47,978 bases of DNA from Streptomyces sp. NK15101 (GTDB lineage: Bacteria > Actinomycetota > Actinomycetes > Streptomycetales > Streptomycetaceae), in contig NZ_JAINVG010000059.1 of assembly GCF_020400725.1 (NCBI RefSeq), forward strand, positions 1 through 47,978, read 5' to 3'. The notes under the pieces were generated by a model. That model was not told the DNA's origin, searched no databases, and saw only the letters and a list, made by a program, of their open reading frames with translations. Both the position numbers and the translations under genes were made by a program. This document shows, one piece after another, positions 40,590 through 47,978 of the stretch. Numbering within the stretch: the stretch's first letter is position 1; every line of letters starts with the position of its first letter.

Positions 40590-41629
40590 GCGCCCACGAC
40601 TTCCACCAGCGGGTCATCACCGACGCCGGCGCGGCCGTCCGCGGCCTGACCGTCGCCCTCGGCGAGCGCCTCGGGCTCTACAAGGCCCTGGCGGAGAAGG
40701 GCCCCCTCACCGCCGCCGGGCTGGCGAAGGCCACCGGCACGAACGAGCGGTACGTCGAGGAGTGGCTGCACGCCCAGCTCTCCGCCGGGTACGTCGAGCG
40801 GCACCCCAGCTCCCTCACGTACACGCTGCCCGCCGACCACGTCGAGGTCCTCGCCGACCCGAAGGCCGTCACCTACGCCGCCGGCTTCTTCACCGCCCTC
40901 AAGGCGCTGTACGCCACCGAGGACCTGCTCGTCGAGGCGTACCGCACGGGCGACGGCGTCGGCTGGGCCGAGCACGACGCGGCCCTCGACACCGGCATGG
41001 GCTCCTTCTTCCAGCCCACGTACGAGCACAAGCTCGTCCCGGACTGGCTGCCCGCCCTCCACCAGGTCACCGACAAGCTCGCCGCCGGCGGCACCGTCGC
41101 CGACGTCGGCTGCGGCGTCGGCCACACCACCCTCCTCATCGCGAAGGCCTTCCCGAACGCCACCGTCCACGGCTTCGACTACTCGGAGGAGGCCATCTCG
41201 ATCGCCCGGGAGCTCGCCGAGGAGGCCGGTCTCTCCGACCGGGTCGTCTTCGAGGTCGCCTCCGCCGACGACTACCCCGGCTCCGGCTACGACCTGGTGT
41301 GCTTCTTCAACGCCCTGCACGACATGGGCGACCCGGTGGCCGCCGCCCAGCACGTCCACAAGTCCCTGGACGCGGACGGCACCTGGATGCTCGTCGAGTC
41401 CAACGTCTCCCCGCAGGACGTCGACACCCAGACCCCCGCCGCCCGCATGTTCATGGCCCTGTCCGCCGTGATGTGCCTGCCGGTCGCGGTCGCGCAGCGC
41501 GGCCCGCACGCGTTGGGCAACCACTCCGGCGAGAAGGCCTTCCGGGCCATCGCCGAGGAGGCCGGCTTCACCCGCTGGCGGCGCGCCACCGAGACGCCGG
41601 TCAACGCGGTCTACGAAGTCCGCCCGTAA
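40586..41629 (+). CDS. Rv2258c-like SAM-dependent methyltransferase
   Basis: A 347-residue protein. The N-terminal winged-helix-like domain (LGERLGLYKALAEKGPLTAAGLAKATGTNERYVEEWLHAQ) is followed by a Rossmann methyltransferase with GTVADVGCGVGHTTLLIA, VHGFDYSEEAI, and CFFNALHDMGDP. This layout matches small-molecule O/N-methyltransferases of the Rv2258c kind. The substrate is unknown; the neighbours suggest a nitrogen- or oxygen-centre in a carrier-linked product. Start overlaps the previous stop (ATGA). Confidence 0.9.
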   Translation: MSAHDFHQRVITDAGAAVRGLTVALGERLGLYKALAEKGPLTAAGLAKATGTNERYVEEWLHAQLSAGYVERHPSSLTYTLPADHVEVLADPKAVTYAAGFFTALKALYATEDLLVEAYRTGDGVGWAEHDAALDTGMGSFFQPTYEHKLVPDWLPALHQVTDKLAAGGTVADVGCGVGHTTLLIAKAFPNATVHGFDYSEEAISIARELAEEAGLSDRVVFEVASADDYPGSGYDLVCFFNALHDMGDPVAAAQHVHKSLDADGTWMLVESNVSPQDVDTQTPAARMFMALSAVMCLPVAVAQRGPHALGNHSGEKAFRAIAEEAGFTRWRRATETPVNAVYEVRP

Positions 41630-41652
41630 CCCCACTCCGAAGGAGCGAGATC

Positions 41653-42546
41653 ATGGGCGTCGCCGCCCCGCTGCCCGTCACCGACCGGTTCATGGAGGTC
41701 CTGGAGCGTCTCAGCGAGCGCTCGGTCGAGGACTACTACAACCCGTACCAGACCTTCCAGTGGCCCGAGGCGCTGGAGGAGAACCGCTTCTGGATGACGC
41801 CGGAGCTGCTCACCGTCTACGGCACCGAGCACTACGACACCCTCGGTGAGGAAACGCTTCAGCGCCTGTCGAAGTGGGAGTCCATCAACTTCTACAGCCT
41901 CAACGTGCACGGCATCCGCGAGCTCCTCATCGAGGTCGTCGGCCGCATCCACATGCCCGGCTTCGAGGTCCCCTCGGACTTCTTCCACCACTTCATCGGC
42001 GAGGAGAACGAACACATGTGGTTCTTCTCCGAGTTCTGCCGGCGCTACGGCCACAAGATCTACGGCTCCACCGCCATGCGCGCCGACGCCGCCTGGGAGC
42101 CGGAGGTCGAGAACTTCCTCGTCTTCACCCGCATCCTCTTCTTCGAGGAGCTCGTCGACCACTACAACTCCCGGATGGCGAAGGACGACTCCCTCTGCCA
42201 CACCATCCGCGAGGTAAACCGCATCCACCACCAGGACGAGTCCCGCCACATCGCCTTCGGGCGCGAGCTGGTCTCCCTGCTGTACCAGCGGATGTGCCAG
42301 GCCGTGAGCGCCGACCGGGTCCGCGAGGTCGAGGCGTACCTCAAGCGGTACGTCGTCTACAGCATCAACTCCCTCTACAACCCGCACGTCTACCGCGACG
42401 CCGGCATCGCCGACCCGCTGGCCCTGCGCAACGCGCTGGTCGCCGACGAGCGCCGCCGCCCGCACGAGCGCAAGGCGATCCGCAAGCCGCTCTCCTTCTT
42501 CCTGAAGACCGGGATCTTCTCCGACGACACCCTGCCCGTCGTCTGA
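41653..42546 (+). CDS. AurF-type diiron N-oxygenase
   Basis: A 297-residue helical protein aligning by eye with the diiron core of AurF/CmlI. Probable metal ligands are Glu76 (KWESINFYS), Glu118 and His121 (EENEHMW), Glu166 (FFEELVDHY), His192, Glu196 and His199 (HHQDESRHIAFG). The His-x3-Glu-x2-His spacing equals that of AurF. Members oxidise amines to hydroxylamine, nitroso or nitro groups, on free or carrier-bound substrates. Next to an amino acid:carrier-protein ligase and a carrier protein, amine oxidation of a tethered amino acid is the simplest idea. AAGGAG precedes ATG 41653. Confidence 0.88.
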   Translation: MGVAAPLPVTDRFMEVLERLSERSVEDYYNPYQTFQWPEALEENRFWMTPELLTVYGTEHYDTLGEETLQRLSKWESINFYSLNVHGIRELLIEVVGRIHMPGFEVPSDFFHHFIGEENEHMWFFSEFCRRYGHKIYGSTAMRADAAWEPEVENFLVFTRILFFEELVDHYNSRMAKDDSLCHTIREVNRIHHQDESRHIAFGRELVSLLYQRMCQAVSADRVREVEAYLKRYVVYSINSLYNPHVYRDAGIADPLALRNALVADERRRPHERKAIRKPLSFFLKTGIFSDDTLPVV

Positions 42547-42586
42547 GTTCCACCGAGGGACCTCCCAGCCGAGAGGTGCACCGATC

Positions 42587-43477
42587 ATGACCATGACCAC
42601 CCCCGAGCAGAACGTCGGGGCCACCAGGGGTCTGCCGACCCTTGGCCCGGAGGGGACCCGCCTGCTGCGGCTCCTCGACGAGACCTTCGAGGGCTGGGGA
42701 GTGGCCGCGGGCGCCCGCACGATGACCATGCCCCCGCTGCTCCCGGCCGCCGACCTGGCCCGGCTCGACTACTACGACAACTTCCCCCACCAGGCCGTCG
42801 TCGCCGCCCCGCTCGACCTGGAGCGCCGCGCGACCGCGCCCTTCGACACCGACACCGGCCGCTTTCCGACCGCCGCGCTCGAACCCGCCGCGCTCGGACT
42901 GCCCTCGGCGTCCTGCTACGCCGTCTACCTCACCCACCAGGGCACCCCGGTCGCCGACGACACCCTCGTCACGATCTGCTCCTGGTGCTTCCGCAAGGAG
43001 ACCCACTACGAGGGCATGCGGCGCCAGCTCGGCTTCCGCATGCGGGAGATCGTCGCCCTCGGCGGGCGCGAGCACGCCGAGAACCACCTCGCGGACTTCG
43101 CCGCCCGCATCCACGCCTTCGCCGCGGCACTCGACCTGCCGCTGCGCAAGGAGGCCGCCTGCGACCCGTTCTTCGACAAGGGCGGCTCGAAGGCCCTGCT
43201 CCAGCGCCTCACCCCGGTGAAGCACGAGTTCCTGTACGAGGACCTGGCGATCGCCTCGGTCAACACGCACCGGAACTTCTTCGGCGAGCGCTGCGACATC
43301 ACCCTGGAGTCCACCGGCGGCCCCGCCTTCACCAGCTGCGTCGCCTTCGGCCTGGAGCGGTGGCTGTCGGCGCTCACCCGCCGGCACGGCGGCTGGGAGG
43401 CCGCCACCCGGGCGGTCCTCGACGCGAACGCCCGCATGCGGGCCGATGCGAGCCTCGCGGCCGGGCCGGTGATCTGA
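42587..43477 (+). CDS. SerRS-like amino acid:[carrier protein] ligase
   Basis: A 296-residue class II aminoacyl-tRNA-synthetase-like core without the N-terminal tRNA-binding coiled coil. Motif 2 is CSWCFRKETHYEGMRRQLGF (Arg136, Glu138) and motif 3 is VAFGLERW (Arg258). Cys110 (SASCYAVY), Glu154 (FRMREIV) and Cys251 (FTSCVAF) are spaced like the zinc ligands of Bradyrhizobium aa:CP ligase (Cys131, Glu176, Cys279, from memory). Such enzymes activate a small amino acid with ATP and load it on the phosphopantetheine of a carrier protein. The carrier gene and a PPTase gene follow immediately. Amino acid not predictable; Gly, Ala or Ser likely. Confidence 0.88.
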   Translation: MTMTTPEQNVGATRGLPTLGPEGTRLLRLLDETFEGWGVAAGARTMTMPPLLPAADLARLDYYDNFPHQAVVAAPLDLERRATAPFDTDTGRFPTAALEPAALGLPSASCYAVYLTHQGTPVADDTLVTICSWCFRKETHYEGMRRQLGFRMREIVALGGREHAENHLADFAARIHAFAAALDLPLRKEAACDPFFDKGGSKALLQRLTPVKHEFLYEDLAIASVNTHRNFFGERCDITLESTGGPAFTSCVAFGLERWLSALTRRHGGWEAATRAVLDANARMRADASLAAGPVI

Positions 43478-43478
43478 C

Positions 43479-43910
43479 GTGCCGGCCCGTCCCGCCGCCC
43501 CGCCGGCGGGCGGCCTGGGGTGGGCGAACCTCGGCATGGACATCGTGTCCGTCAACCGCGTCCGCAGACTCCTCGCGCAGTACGGGGAGAAGTTCTTCGA
43601 GCGGATGCTCACCCCCGGCGAACTCGCCGACTGCCGCACCTCCTCCGGGCTCGACGTGCTGAGCCTGTGCGGACGGATCGCGGCGAAGGAGGCGGCCTTC
43701 AAGACCTTGCGCGTCCGGGGCAGGTTCCTGCCCTGGCCCGACATCGTCGTACGCCGCTCCGAGGGCGGCTGGCCGCTGGTGGAGCTGCACGGGCCTGCCG
43801 CCGAGATGGCGGCCGAGTCCGGCATCTCCGAGATCACCGTGTCCATCAGCCACGACGTGGACTACGCGGTCGCGGTCGCCGCGCCGATCATCGCCCCCAC
43901 CCATCCGTAA
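43479..43910 (+). CDS. AcpS-type 4'-phosphopantetheinyl transferase
   Basis: A 143-residue holo-ACP-synthase-like protein: GMDIVSVNRVRRLLAQYGEKFFERMLTPGEL (Asp21 for the metal), GRIAAKEAAFKTL (Lys70-Glu71-Ala72) and ITVSISHD at the end. It would convert the apo carrier encoded next to the holo form. Short basic, Pro/Ala-rich head; the true start might be GTG 43479 or the ATG at Met20. It starts 1 nt after the ligase stop. A dedicated PPTase for a single carrier protein is unusual and supports a self-contained pathway. Confidence 0.9.
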   Translation: MPARPAAPPAGGLGWANLGMDIVSVNRVRRLLAQYGEKFFERMLTPGELADCRTSSGLDVLSLCGRIAAKEAAFKTLRVRGRFLPWPDIVVRRSEGGWPLVELHGPAAEMAAESGISEITVSISHDVDYAVAVAAPIIAPTHP

Positions 43911-43937
43911 CCAGCAGTAGCTAAAAGGAGAGCAACC

Positions 43938-44189
43938 ATGGCCGACGGCCTGCAGACGGTGAAGAACTGGATCCTCGAGCGTCACCCCGAGCGCGACGAC
44001 ATCGCGCCCGACCTCGACCTGATCGAGAACCGGCTCATCGACTCGCTGTCCTTCGTCGAGTTCGTCTTCCTCCTGGAGCAGGAGAGCGGCACCGCCATCC
44101 AGATGGAGACCCTGGAGGTCGACTCCATCCGCACCCTCGGCGCCATCGAGCAGCACTTCTTCAAGTCTCCGGTGGAGGTCCAGGCATGA
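43938..44189 (+). CDS. Free-standing acyl/aminoacyl carrier protein
   Basis: An 83-residue four-helix carrier protein: VKNWILERHPERDDIAPDLDLIENRLIDSLSFVEFVFLLEQESG. Ser36 in the LIDSLSF motif is the phosphopantetheine site. The rest follows the type II ACP pattern with a long acidic loop 1. Amino acid carrier proteins served by SerRS-like ligases look the same. AAAAGGAGAG is a strong ribosome site. Its stop overlaps the metK start in ATGA. Confidence 0.92.
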   Translation: MADGLQTVKNWILERHPERDDIAPDLDLIENRLIDSLSFVEFVFLLEQESGTAIQMETLEVDSIRTLGAIEQHFFKSPVEVQA

Positions 44190-45394
44190 GCCGCCGCCTC
44201 TTCACCTCGGAGTCCGTGACCGAGGGCCACCCCGACAAGATCGCCGACCGGATCAGCGACACCATTCTCGACGCGCTGCTCGCCGAGGACCCGTCCTCGC
44301 GCGTGGCGGTCGAGACCCTGATCACCACCGGTCAGGTCCACATCGCCGGCGAGGTCACCACCACCGCGTACGCGCCGATAGCCCAGCTGGTGCGCGACGC
44401 CGTCCTCGACATCGGCTACGACTCCTCCGCGAAGGGCTTCGACGGCGCCTCCTGCGGCGTGTCGGTGTCCATCGGCGCCCAGTCGCCGGACATCGCGCAG
44501 GGCGTCGACACCGCCCACGAGGCCCGGGTGGAAGGAGTGGAGGACGAGCTGGCGTCCCAGGGCGCCGGCGACCAGGGCCTGATGTTCGGCTACGCCTGCG
44601 ACGACACGGCCGAGCTGATGCCACTGCCGATCGCCCTCGCCCACCGCCTCTCCCGGCGGCTCACCGAGGTCCGCAAGGACGGCACCGTGCCGTACCTGCG
44701 CCCGGACGGCAAGACGCAGGTCACCATCGAGTACGACGGCGACCGCCCGGTCCGCCTCGACACGGTCGTCGTCTCCTCGCAGCACGCCGCCGACATCTCC
44801 GTCGAGGGCCTGCTGACGCCGGACGTCCGCGAGTACGTCGTCGAGCACGTCCTCAAGCAGCTCGCGGAGGAGGGCGTGAACCTGGAGTCCGACGGCTACC
44901 GGCTCCTGGTCAACCCGACCGGGCGCTTCGAAGTCGGCGGCCCGATGGGCGACGCCGGACTCACCGGCCGGAAGATCATCATCGACACGTACGGCGGGAT
45001 GGCCCGGCACGGCGGCGGCGCCTTCTCCGGCAAGGACCCGTCGAAGGTGGACCGCTCGGCGGCGTACGCCATGCGCTGGGTCGCGAAGAACGTCGTCGCG
45101 GCCGGGCTGGCGAAGCGCTGCGAGGTGCAGGTCGCGTACGCGATCGGCAAGGCCGAGCCCGTCGGCCTCTTCGTGGAGACCTTCGGGACGGGCACCCTGC
45201 CGGACGAGAGGATCCAGGAAGCCGTGTCGAGCGTCTTCGACCTGCGGCCGGCGGCGATCATCCGCGACCTGGACCTCAAGCGGCCGATCTACGCGGCGAC
45301 GGCGGCGTACGGCCACTTCGGCCGCGAGCTCCCCGAGTTCACCTGGGAGCGCACGGATCGCGTGGAGGCCCTGAAGAAGGCAGCGGGGGCGTAG
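44186..45394 (+). CDS. metK: S-adenosylmethionine synthetase
   Basis: A 402-residue enzyme complete from MSRRLFTSESVTEGHPDKIADRISD through GAGDQGLMFGYACDDT (substrate loop) and GGGAFSGKDPSKVDRSAAY (phosphate loop). It makes SAM from methionine and ATP. Streptomyces needs one housekeeping metK, so a copy embedded in this operon (ATGA overlap with the carrier gene) is probably a pathway-dedicated paralogue feeding the two methyltransferases. Whether the genome has another copy cannot be seen here. Confidence 0.96.
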   Translation: MSRRLFTSESVTEGHPDKIADRISDTILDALLAEDPSSRVAVETLITTGQVHIAGEVTTTAYAPIAQLVRDAVLDIGYDSSAKGFDGASCGVSVSIGAQSPDIAQGVDTAHEARVEGVEDELASQGAGDQGLMFGYACDDTAELMPLPIALAHRLSRRLTEVRKDGTVPYLRPDGKTQVTIEYDGDRPVRLDTVVVSSQHAADISVEGLLTPDVREYVVEHVLKQLAEEGVNLESDGYRLLVNPTGRFEVGGPMGDAGLTGRKIIIDTYGGMARHGGGAFSGKDPSKVDRSAAYAMRWVAKNVVAAGLAKRCEVQVAYAIGKAEPVGLFVETFGTGTLPDERIQEAVSSVFDLRPAAIIRDLDLKRPIYAATAAYGHFGRELPEFTWERTDRVEALKKAAGA

Positions 45395-45397
45395 GCC

Positions 45398-46381
45398 ATG
45401 CGCGTCGCTGTCACGGGATCCATCGCGACCGACCATCTGATGACCTTCCCCGGCTGGTTCAGCGAGCAGCTGCTCGCCGACCGGCTCGACCGGGTCTCCC
45501 TGTCGTTCCTCGCCGACAACCTGGAGGTCAGGCGCGGCGGAGTGGCAGCGAACATCGCCTTCGGACTCGGTGTCCTCGGCCTGCGGCCCGTCCTCGTGGG
45601 CGCGGTCGGCGCCGACTTCGAGCCGTACCGGGTCTGGCTGAAGGACCATGGCGTGGACACCGACTCGGTGCGCGTCAGCGAGTCGCTCCACACCGCCCGC
45701 TTCGTCTGTACCACCGACCGGGCCCAGAACCAGATCGCCACCTTCTACGCGGGGGCGATGGCCGAGGCGCGCGAGATCGACCTCCGCGAGGTCGCCCTGC
45801 GCACCGGCCGCCTGGAACTGGTCCTGGTCTCCCCGGACGACCCCGAGGCCATGCTCCGGCACACCCGCACCTGCCGCGACCTCGGGATCCCCTTCGCCGC
45901 CGACCCGTCGCAGCAGCTGGCGCGGCTCGACGGGGGCCAGGTGCGGGAGCTGGTGGACGGGGCCCGGTACCTGTTCACCAACGAGTACGAGACGGCCCTC
46001 CTCCTGGAGAAGTCCGGCTGGACGGAGGCGGACGTGCTGCGCCGCGTCGACACCTGGGTCACCACCCACGGCGAGGCCGGCGTCCGCATCCGCGGCGAGG
46101 GCCGCGACCCGCTGGCCGTGCCGGCCGTGGAGGTCCCCGCGGTCGTCGACCCCACCGGCGTCGGGGACGCCTTCCGGGCCGGGTTCCTCGCGGGGACGCT
46201 GTGGGGCGTGCCCGAGCGGTGCGCGGCGCAGCTGGGCTGCGCGGTCGCGGCGACCGTCCTCGACTACGTGGGGACGCAGGAGTACCGGCTGCACCGGGAC
46301 TCCCTCCTGGACCGGATCAGGACGACGTACGGCGTCGGCTGCACGGCGACGCTCGTCACCCATCTGAGGGGGCTCACATGA
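45398..46381 (+). CDS. adoK: PfkB-family kinase, adenosine-kinase-like
   Basis: A 327-residue ribokinase-family protein: VAVTGSIATDHLMTFPGWF, NLEVRRGGVAANIAFGLGVLG (substrate motif), and VVDPTGVGDAFRAGFLAG (catalytic Asp and anion hole). The IATDHLM start and NEYETALL segment resemble actinobacterial adenosine kinase. It would turn adenosine, released from S-adenosylhomocysteine, to AMP and so pull the methyl cycle forward. Position between metK and metH supports this. It starts 3 nt after metK and overlaps metH by ATGA. Confidence 0.88.
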   Translation: MRVAVTGSIATDHLMTFPGWFSEQLLADRLDRVSLSFLADNLEVRRGGVAANIAFGLGVLGLRPVLVGAVGADFEPYRVWLKDHGVDTDSVRVSESLHTARFVCTTDRAQNQIATFYAGAMAEAREIDLREVALRTGRLELVLVSPDDPEAMLRHTRTCRDLGIPFAADPSQQLARLDGGQVRELVDGARYLFTNEYETALLLEKSGWTEADVLRRVDTWVTTHGEAGVRIRGEGRDPLAVPAVEVPAVVDPTGVGDAFRAGFLAGTLWGVPERCAAQLGCAVAATVLDYVGTQEYRLHRDSLLDRIRTTYGVGCTATLVTHLRGLT

Positions 46382-47978
46382 GGCCGTCACTTCGCGAGGA
46401 GTTCGCGAAGAGGGTCGTCGTCGCCGACGGGGCGATGGGCACCATGCTCCAGGCCGCCGACCCGTCGATGGACGACTTCCGGCAGCTGGAGGGCTGCAAC
46501 GAGATCCTCAACCTCACGCGCCCCGACATCGTCGCCTCCGTCCACGACGCCTACTTCTCGGCCGGCGTGGACTGCGTCGAGACCAACACCTTCGGGGCGA
46601 ACCTGGCCGCGCTCGCCGAGTACGGCATCGAGAACCAGGTGTACGAGCTGTCCGAGGCCGGCGCCCGCATCGCCCGCGCCTCCGCCGACGCGCACACGGC
46701 CGCCGACGGGCGCCCCCGCTGGGTCCTCGGCTCCATGGGGCCCGGCACCAAGCTGCCGACCCTCGGCCACGTCACGTACGAGCCGCTCCGGGACGCCTTC
46801 CAGCAGAACGCGGAGGGCCTGATCCGCGGCGGCGCCGACGCCCTGCTCATCGAGACCTCGCAGGACCTGCTCCAGACGAAGGCGGCCGTCATCGGCGCCC
46901 GCCGGGCCCTGGACTGGGTCGGCGTGGACCTGCCCGTGATCGTGCAGGTCACCGTGGAGACGACGGGCACGATGCTGCTCGGCTCGGAGATCGGGGCGGC
47001 GCTGACGGCCCTGGAGCCGCTGGGCATCGACATGATCGGACTGAACTGCGCCACGGGCCCGGCGGAGATGGCCGAGCACCTGCGCCACCTCTCCCGGCAC
47101 GCCCGGATCCCGATCTCGGTCATGCCGAACGCGGGCCTGCCGGTGCTGACCTCCGAGGGCGCCCACTACCCGCTGTCGCCGGCCGAGCTGGCGGACGCGC
47201 AGGAGCGGTTCGTGCGGGAGTACGGGCCGGCGCTGGTGGGCGGCTGCTGCGGGACGACGCCGGAGCACCTGCGGCAGATCGTGGCGCGGGTGCGGGGCGC
47301 GGCCGTGCTCGACCGGCGGCCGGTCTCCGAGCCGGGCGCGGCCTCCCTGTACCAGGCCGTGCCGTTCCGGCAGGACACCTCGTACCTGGCGATCGGCGAG
47401 CGGACCAACGCCAACGGCTCGAAGAAGTTCCGCGAGGCCATGCTGGAGGGCCGCTGGGACGACTGCGTGGAGATGGCCCGGGACCAGATCCGCGAGGGCG
47501 CGCACATGCTCGACCTGTGCGTGGACTACGTGGGCCGCGACGGCGTGGCCGACATGCAGGAGCTGGCGGGCCGCTTCGCGACGGCGTCGACGCTGCCGAT
47601 CGTGCTGGACTCCACCGAGGTGGACGTCCTGCGGGCCGGTCTGGAGAAGCTCGGCGGCCGGGCGGTGATCAACTCGGTCAACTACGAGGACGGCGACGGA
47701 CCGGAGTCCCGCTTCGCGAAGGTCACGGCGCTCGCGAAGGAGCACGGCGCGGCGCTGATGGCGCTGACGATCGACGAGGAGGGCCAGGCCCGGACGGCCG
47801 AGCACAAGGTCGCGATCGCCGAGCGGCTCATCGCCGACCTGACCGGCAACTGGGGCATCGCCGAGTCGGACATCCTCATCGACACCCTGACCTTCACCAT
47901 CTGCACCGGCCAGGAGGAGTCGCGCAAGGACGGCATCGCCACCATCGAGGCGATCCGCGAGCTGAAGCGCCGCCACCC
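46378..47978 (+). CDS. metH: Cobalamin-dependent methionine synthase, N-terminal part (cut by window end)
   Basis: The 533 visible residues run off the right edge. The homocysteine-methyltransferase barrel shows VVVADGAMGTMLQ and zinc ligands Cys224 (GLNCATGP), Cys290 and Cys291 (GGCCGTTPEH). The pterin barrel follows with YLAIGERTNANGSKKFREAML and VINSVNYEDGD. The cobalamin and activation domains should lie outside the window. It remethylates homocysteine to methionine, closing the SAM cycle with MetK. ATGA overlap with the adenosine-kinase-like gene. Confidence 0.93.
   Translation, partial: MRPSLREEFAKRVVVADGAMGTMLQAADPSMDDFRQLEGCNEILNLTRPDIVASVHDAYFSAGVDCVETNTFGANLAALAEYGIENQVYELSEAGARIARASADAHTAADGRPRWVLGSMGPGTKLPTLGHVTYEPLRDAFQQNAEGLIRGGADALLIETSQDLLQTKAAVIGARRALDWVGVDLPVIVQVTVETTGTMLLGSEIGAALTALEPLGIDMIGLNCATGPAEMAEHLRHLSRHARIPISVMPNAGLPVLTSEGAHYPLSPAELADAQERFVREYGPALVGGCCGTTPEHLRQIVARVRGAAVLDRRPVSEPGAASLYQAVPFRQDTSYLAIGERTNANGSKKFREAMLEGRWDDCVEMARDQIREGAHMLDLCVDYVGRDGVADMQELAGRFATASTLPIVLDSTEVDVLRAGLEKLGGRAVINSVNYEDGDGPESRFAKVTALAKEHGAALMALTIDEEGQARTAEHKVAIAERLIADLTGNWGIAESDILIDTLTFTICTGQEESRKDGIATIEAIRELKRRH

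Noticed and set aside
42587..43477. A real seryl-tRNA synthetase
   Set aside because: It lacks the N-terminal tRNA-binding arm, is too short, and is next to a carrier protein and PPTase.
1..47978. CRISPR arrays, tRNA or rRNA genes, insertion sequences
   Set aside because: I saw no spaced repeat series, tRNA cloverleaf, rRNA sequence or transposase frame with flanking repeats.

Overview
The window is chromosomal DNA of very high GC with strong G/C bias at third codon positions. It has GTG and TTG starts, a DasR-type GlcNAc locus, a cdgB-like diguanylate cyclase, GpgS, HrcA/CIRCE control of groEL2 and a metM-metO pair. All of this points to Streptomyces. From memory, much of the first two thirds resembles the order around SCO4280-SCO4310 of S. 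coelicolor. All functions are read from the sequence; no search was run.

Layout. (1) 1-7.1 kb: the end of an HbpS/GlcG-like gene with a terminator, an M1 peptidase lipoprotein, a GNAT protein, TerD, an ArfB-like peptidyl hydrolase, a flavin reductase, a GAF-PAS-GGDEF cyclase (CdgB-like) and a membrane-anchored CBM35-like protein. (2) 7.1-11.7 kb: amino-sugar block with a PfkB sugar kinase, nagA, nagK and a divergent Tat lipoprotein sugar-binding protein; two DasR-like boxes lie in the shared promoter region. (3) 11.7-19.2 kb: compatible-solute block (DUF3263, otsB, otsA, gpgS). An M6 protease and a reductase/HxlR pair sit between otsB and otsA. (4) 19.3-21.1 kb: a SAM-I riboswitch in front of a threonine-synthase-like enzyme and a small sulfur carrier protein, which matches the MetM/MetO homocysteine route. 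(5) 21.1-23.7 kb: cold-shock protein and groEL2 with two tandem CIRCE elements. (6) 23.7-36.2 kb: mixed small genes. They include a frameshifted secreted protein, a truncated secreted-protein remnant, murQ with its RpiR regulator, and a chloramphenicol phosphotransferase near a Cmx-type exporter. (7) 36.3-39.05 kb: a DHA2 exporter behind paired CsoR-like operators, and a trans-sulfuration PLP enzyme.

(8) 39.06-47.98 kb: a compact one-direction gene set behind a near-consensus vegetative promoter, which looks like a biosynthetic cluster I do not recognise. In order it encodes a MaoC-like hot-dog protein, two methyltransferases, an AurF-type diiron N-oxygenase, a SerRS-derived amino acid:carrier-protein ligase, a phosphopantetheinyl transferase, a stand-alone carrier protein, MetK, an adenosine-kinase-like enzyme and MetH (cut by the window end). 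The simplest reading is this: an amino acid is loaded on a free carrier protein without an NRPS, its amine is oxidised and it is methylated, while MetK/AdoK/MetH recycle SAM. This is the strongest candidate for an undescribed system. The second most interesting feature is the riboswitch-metM-metO unit.
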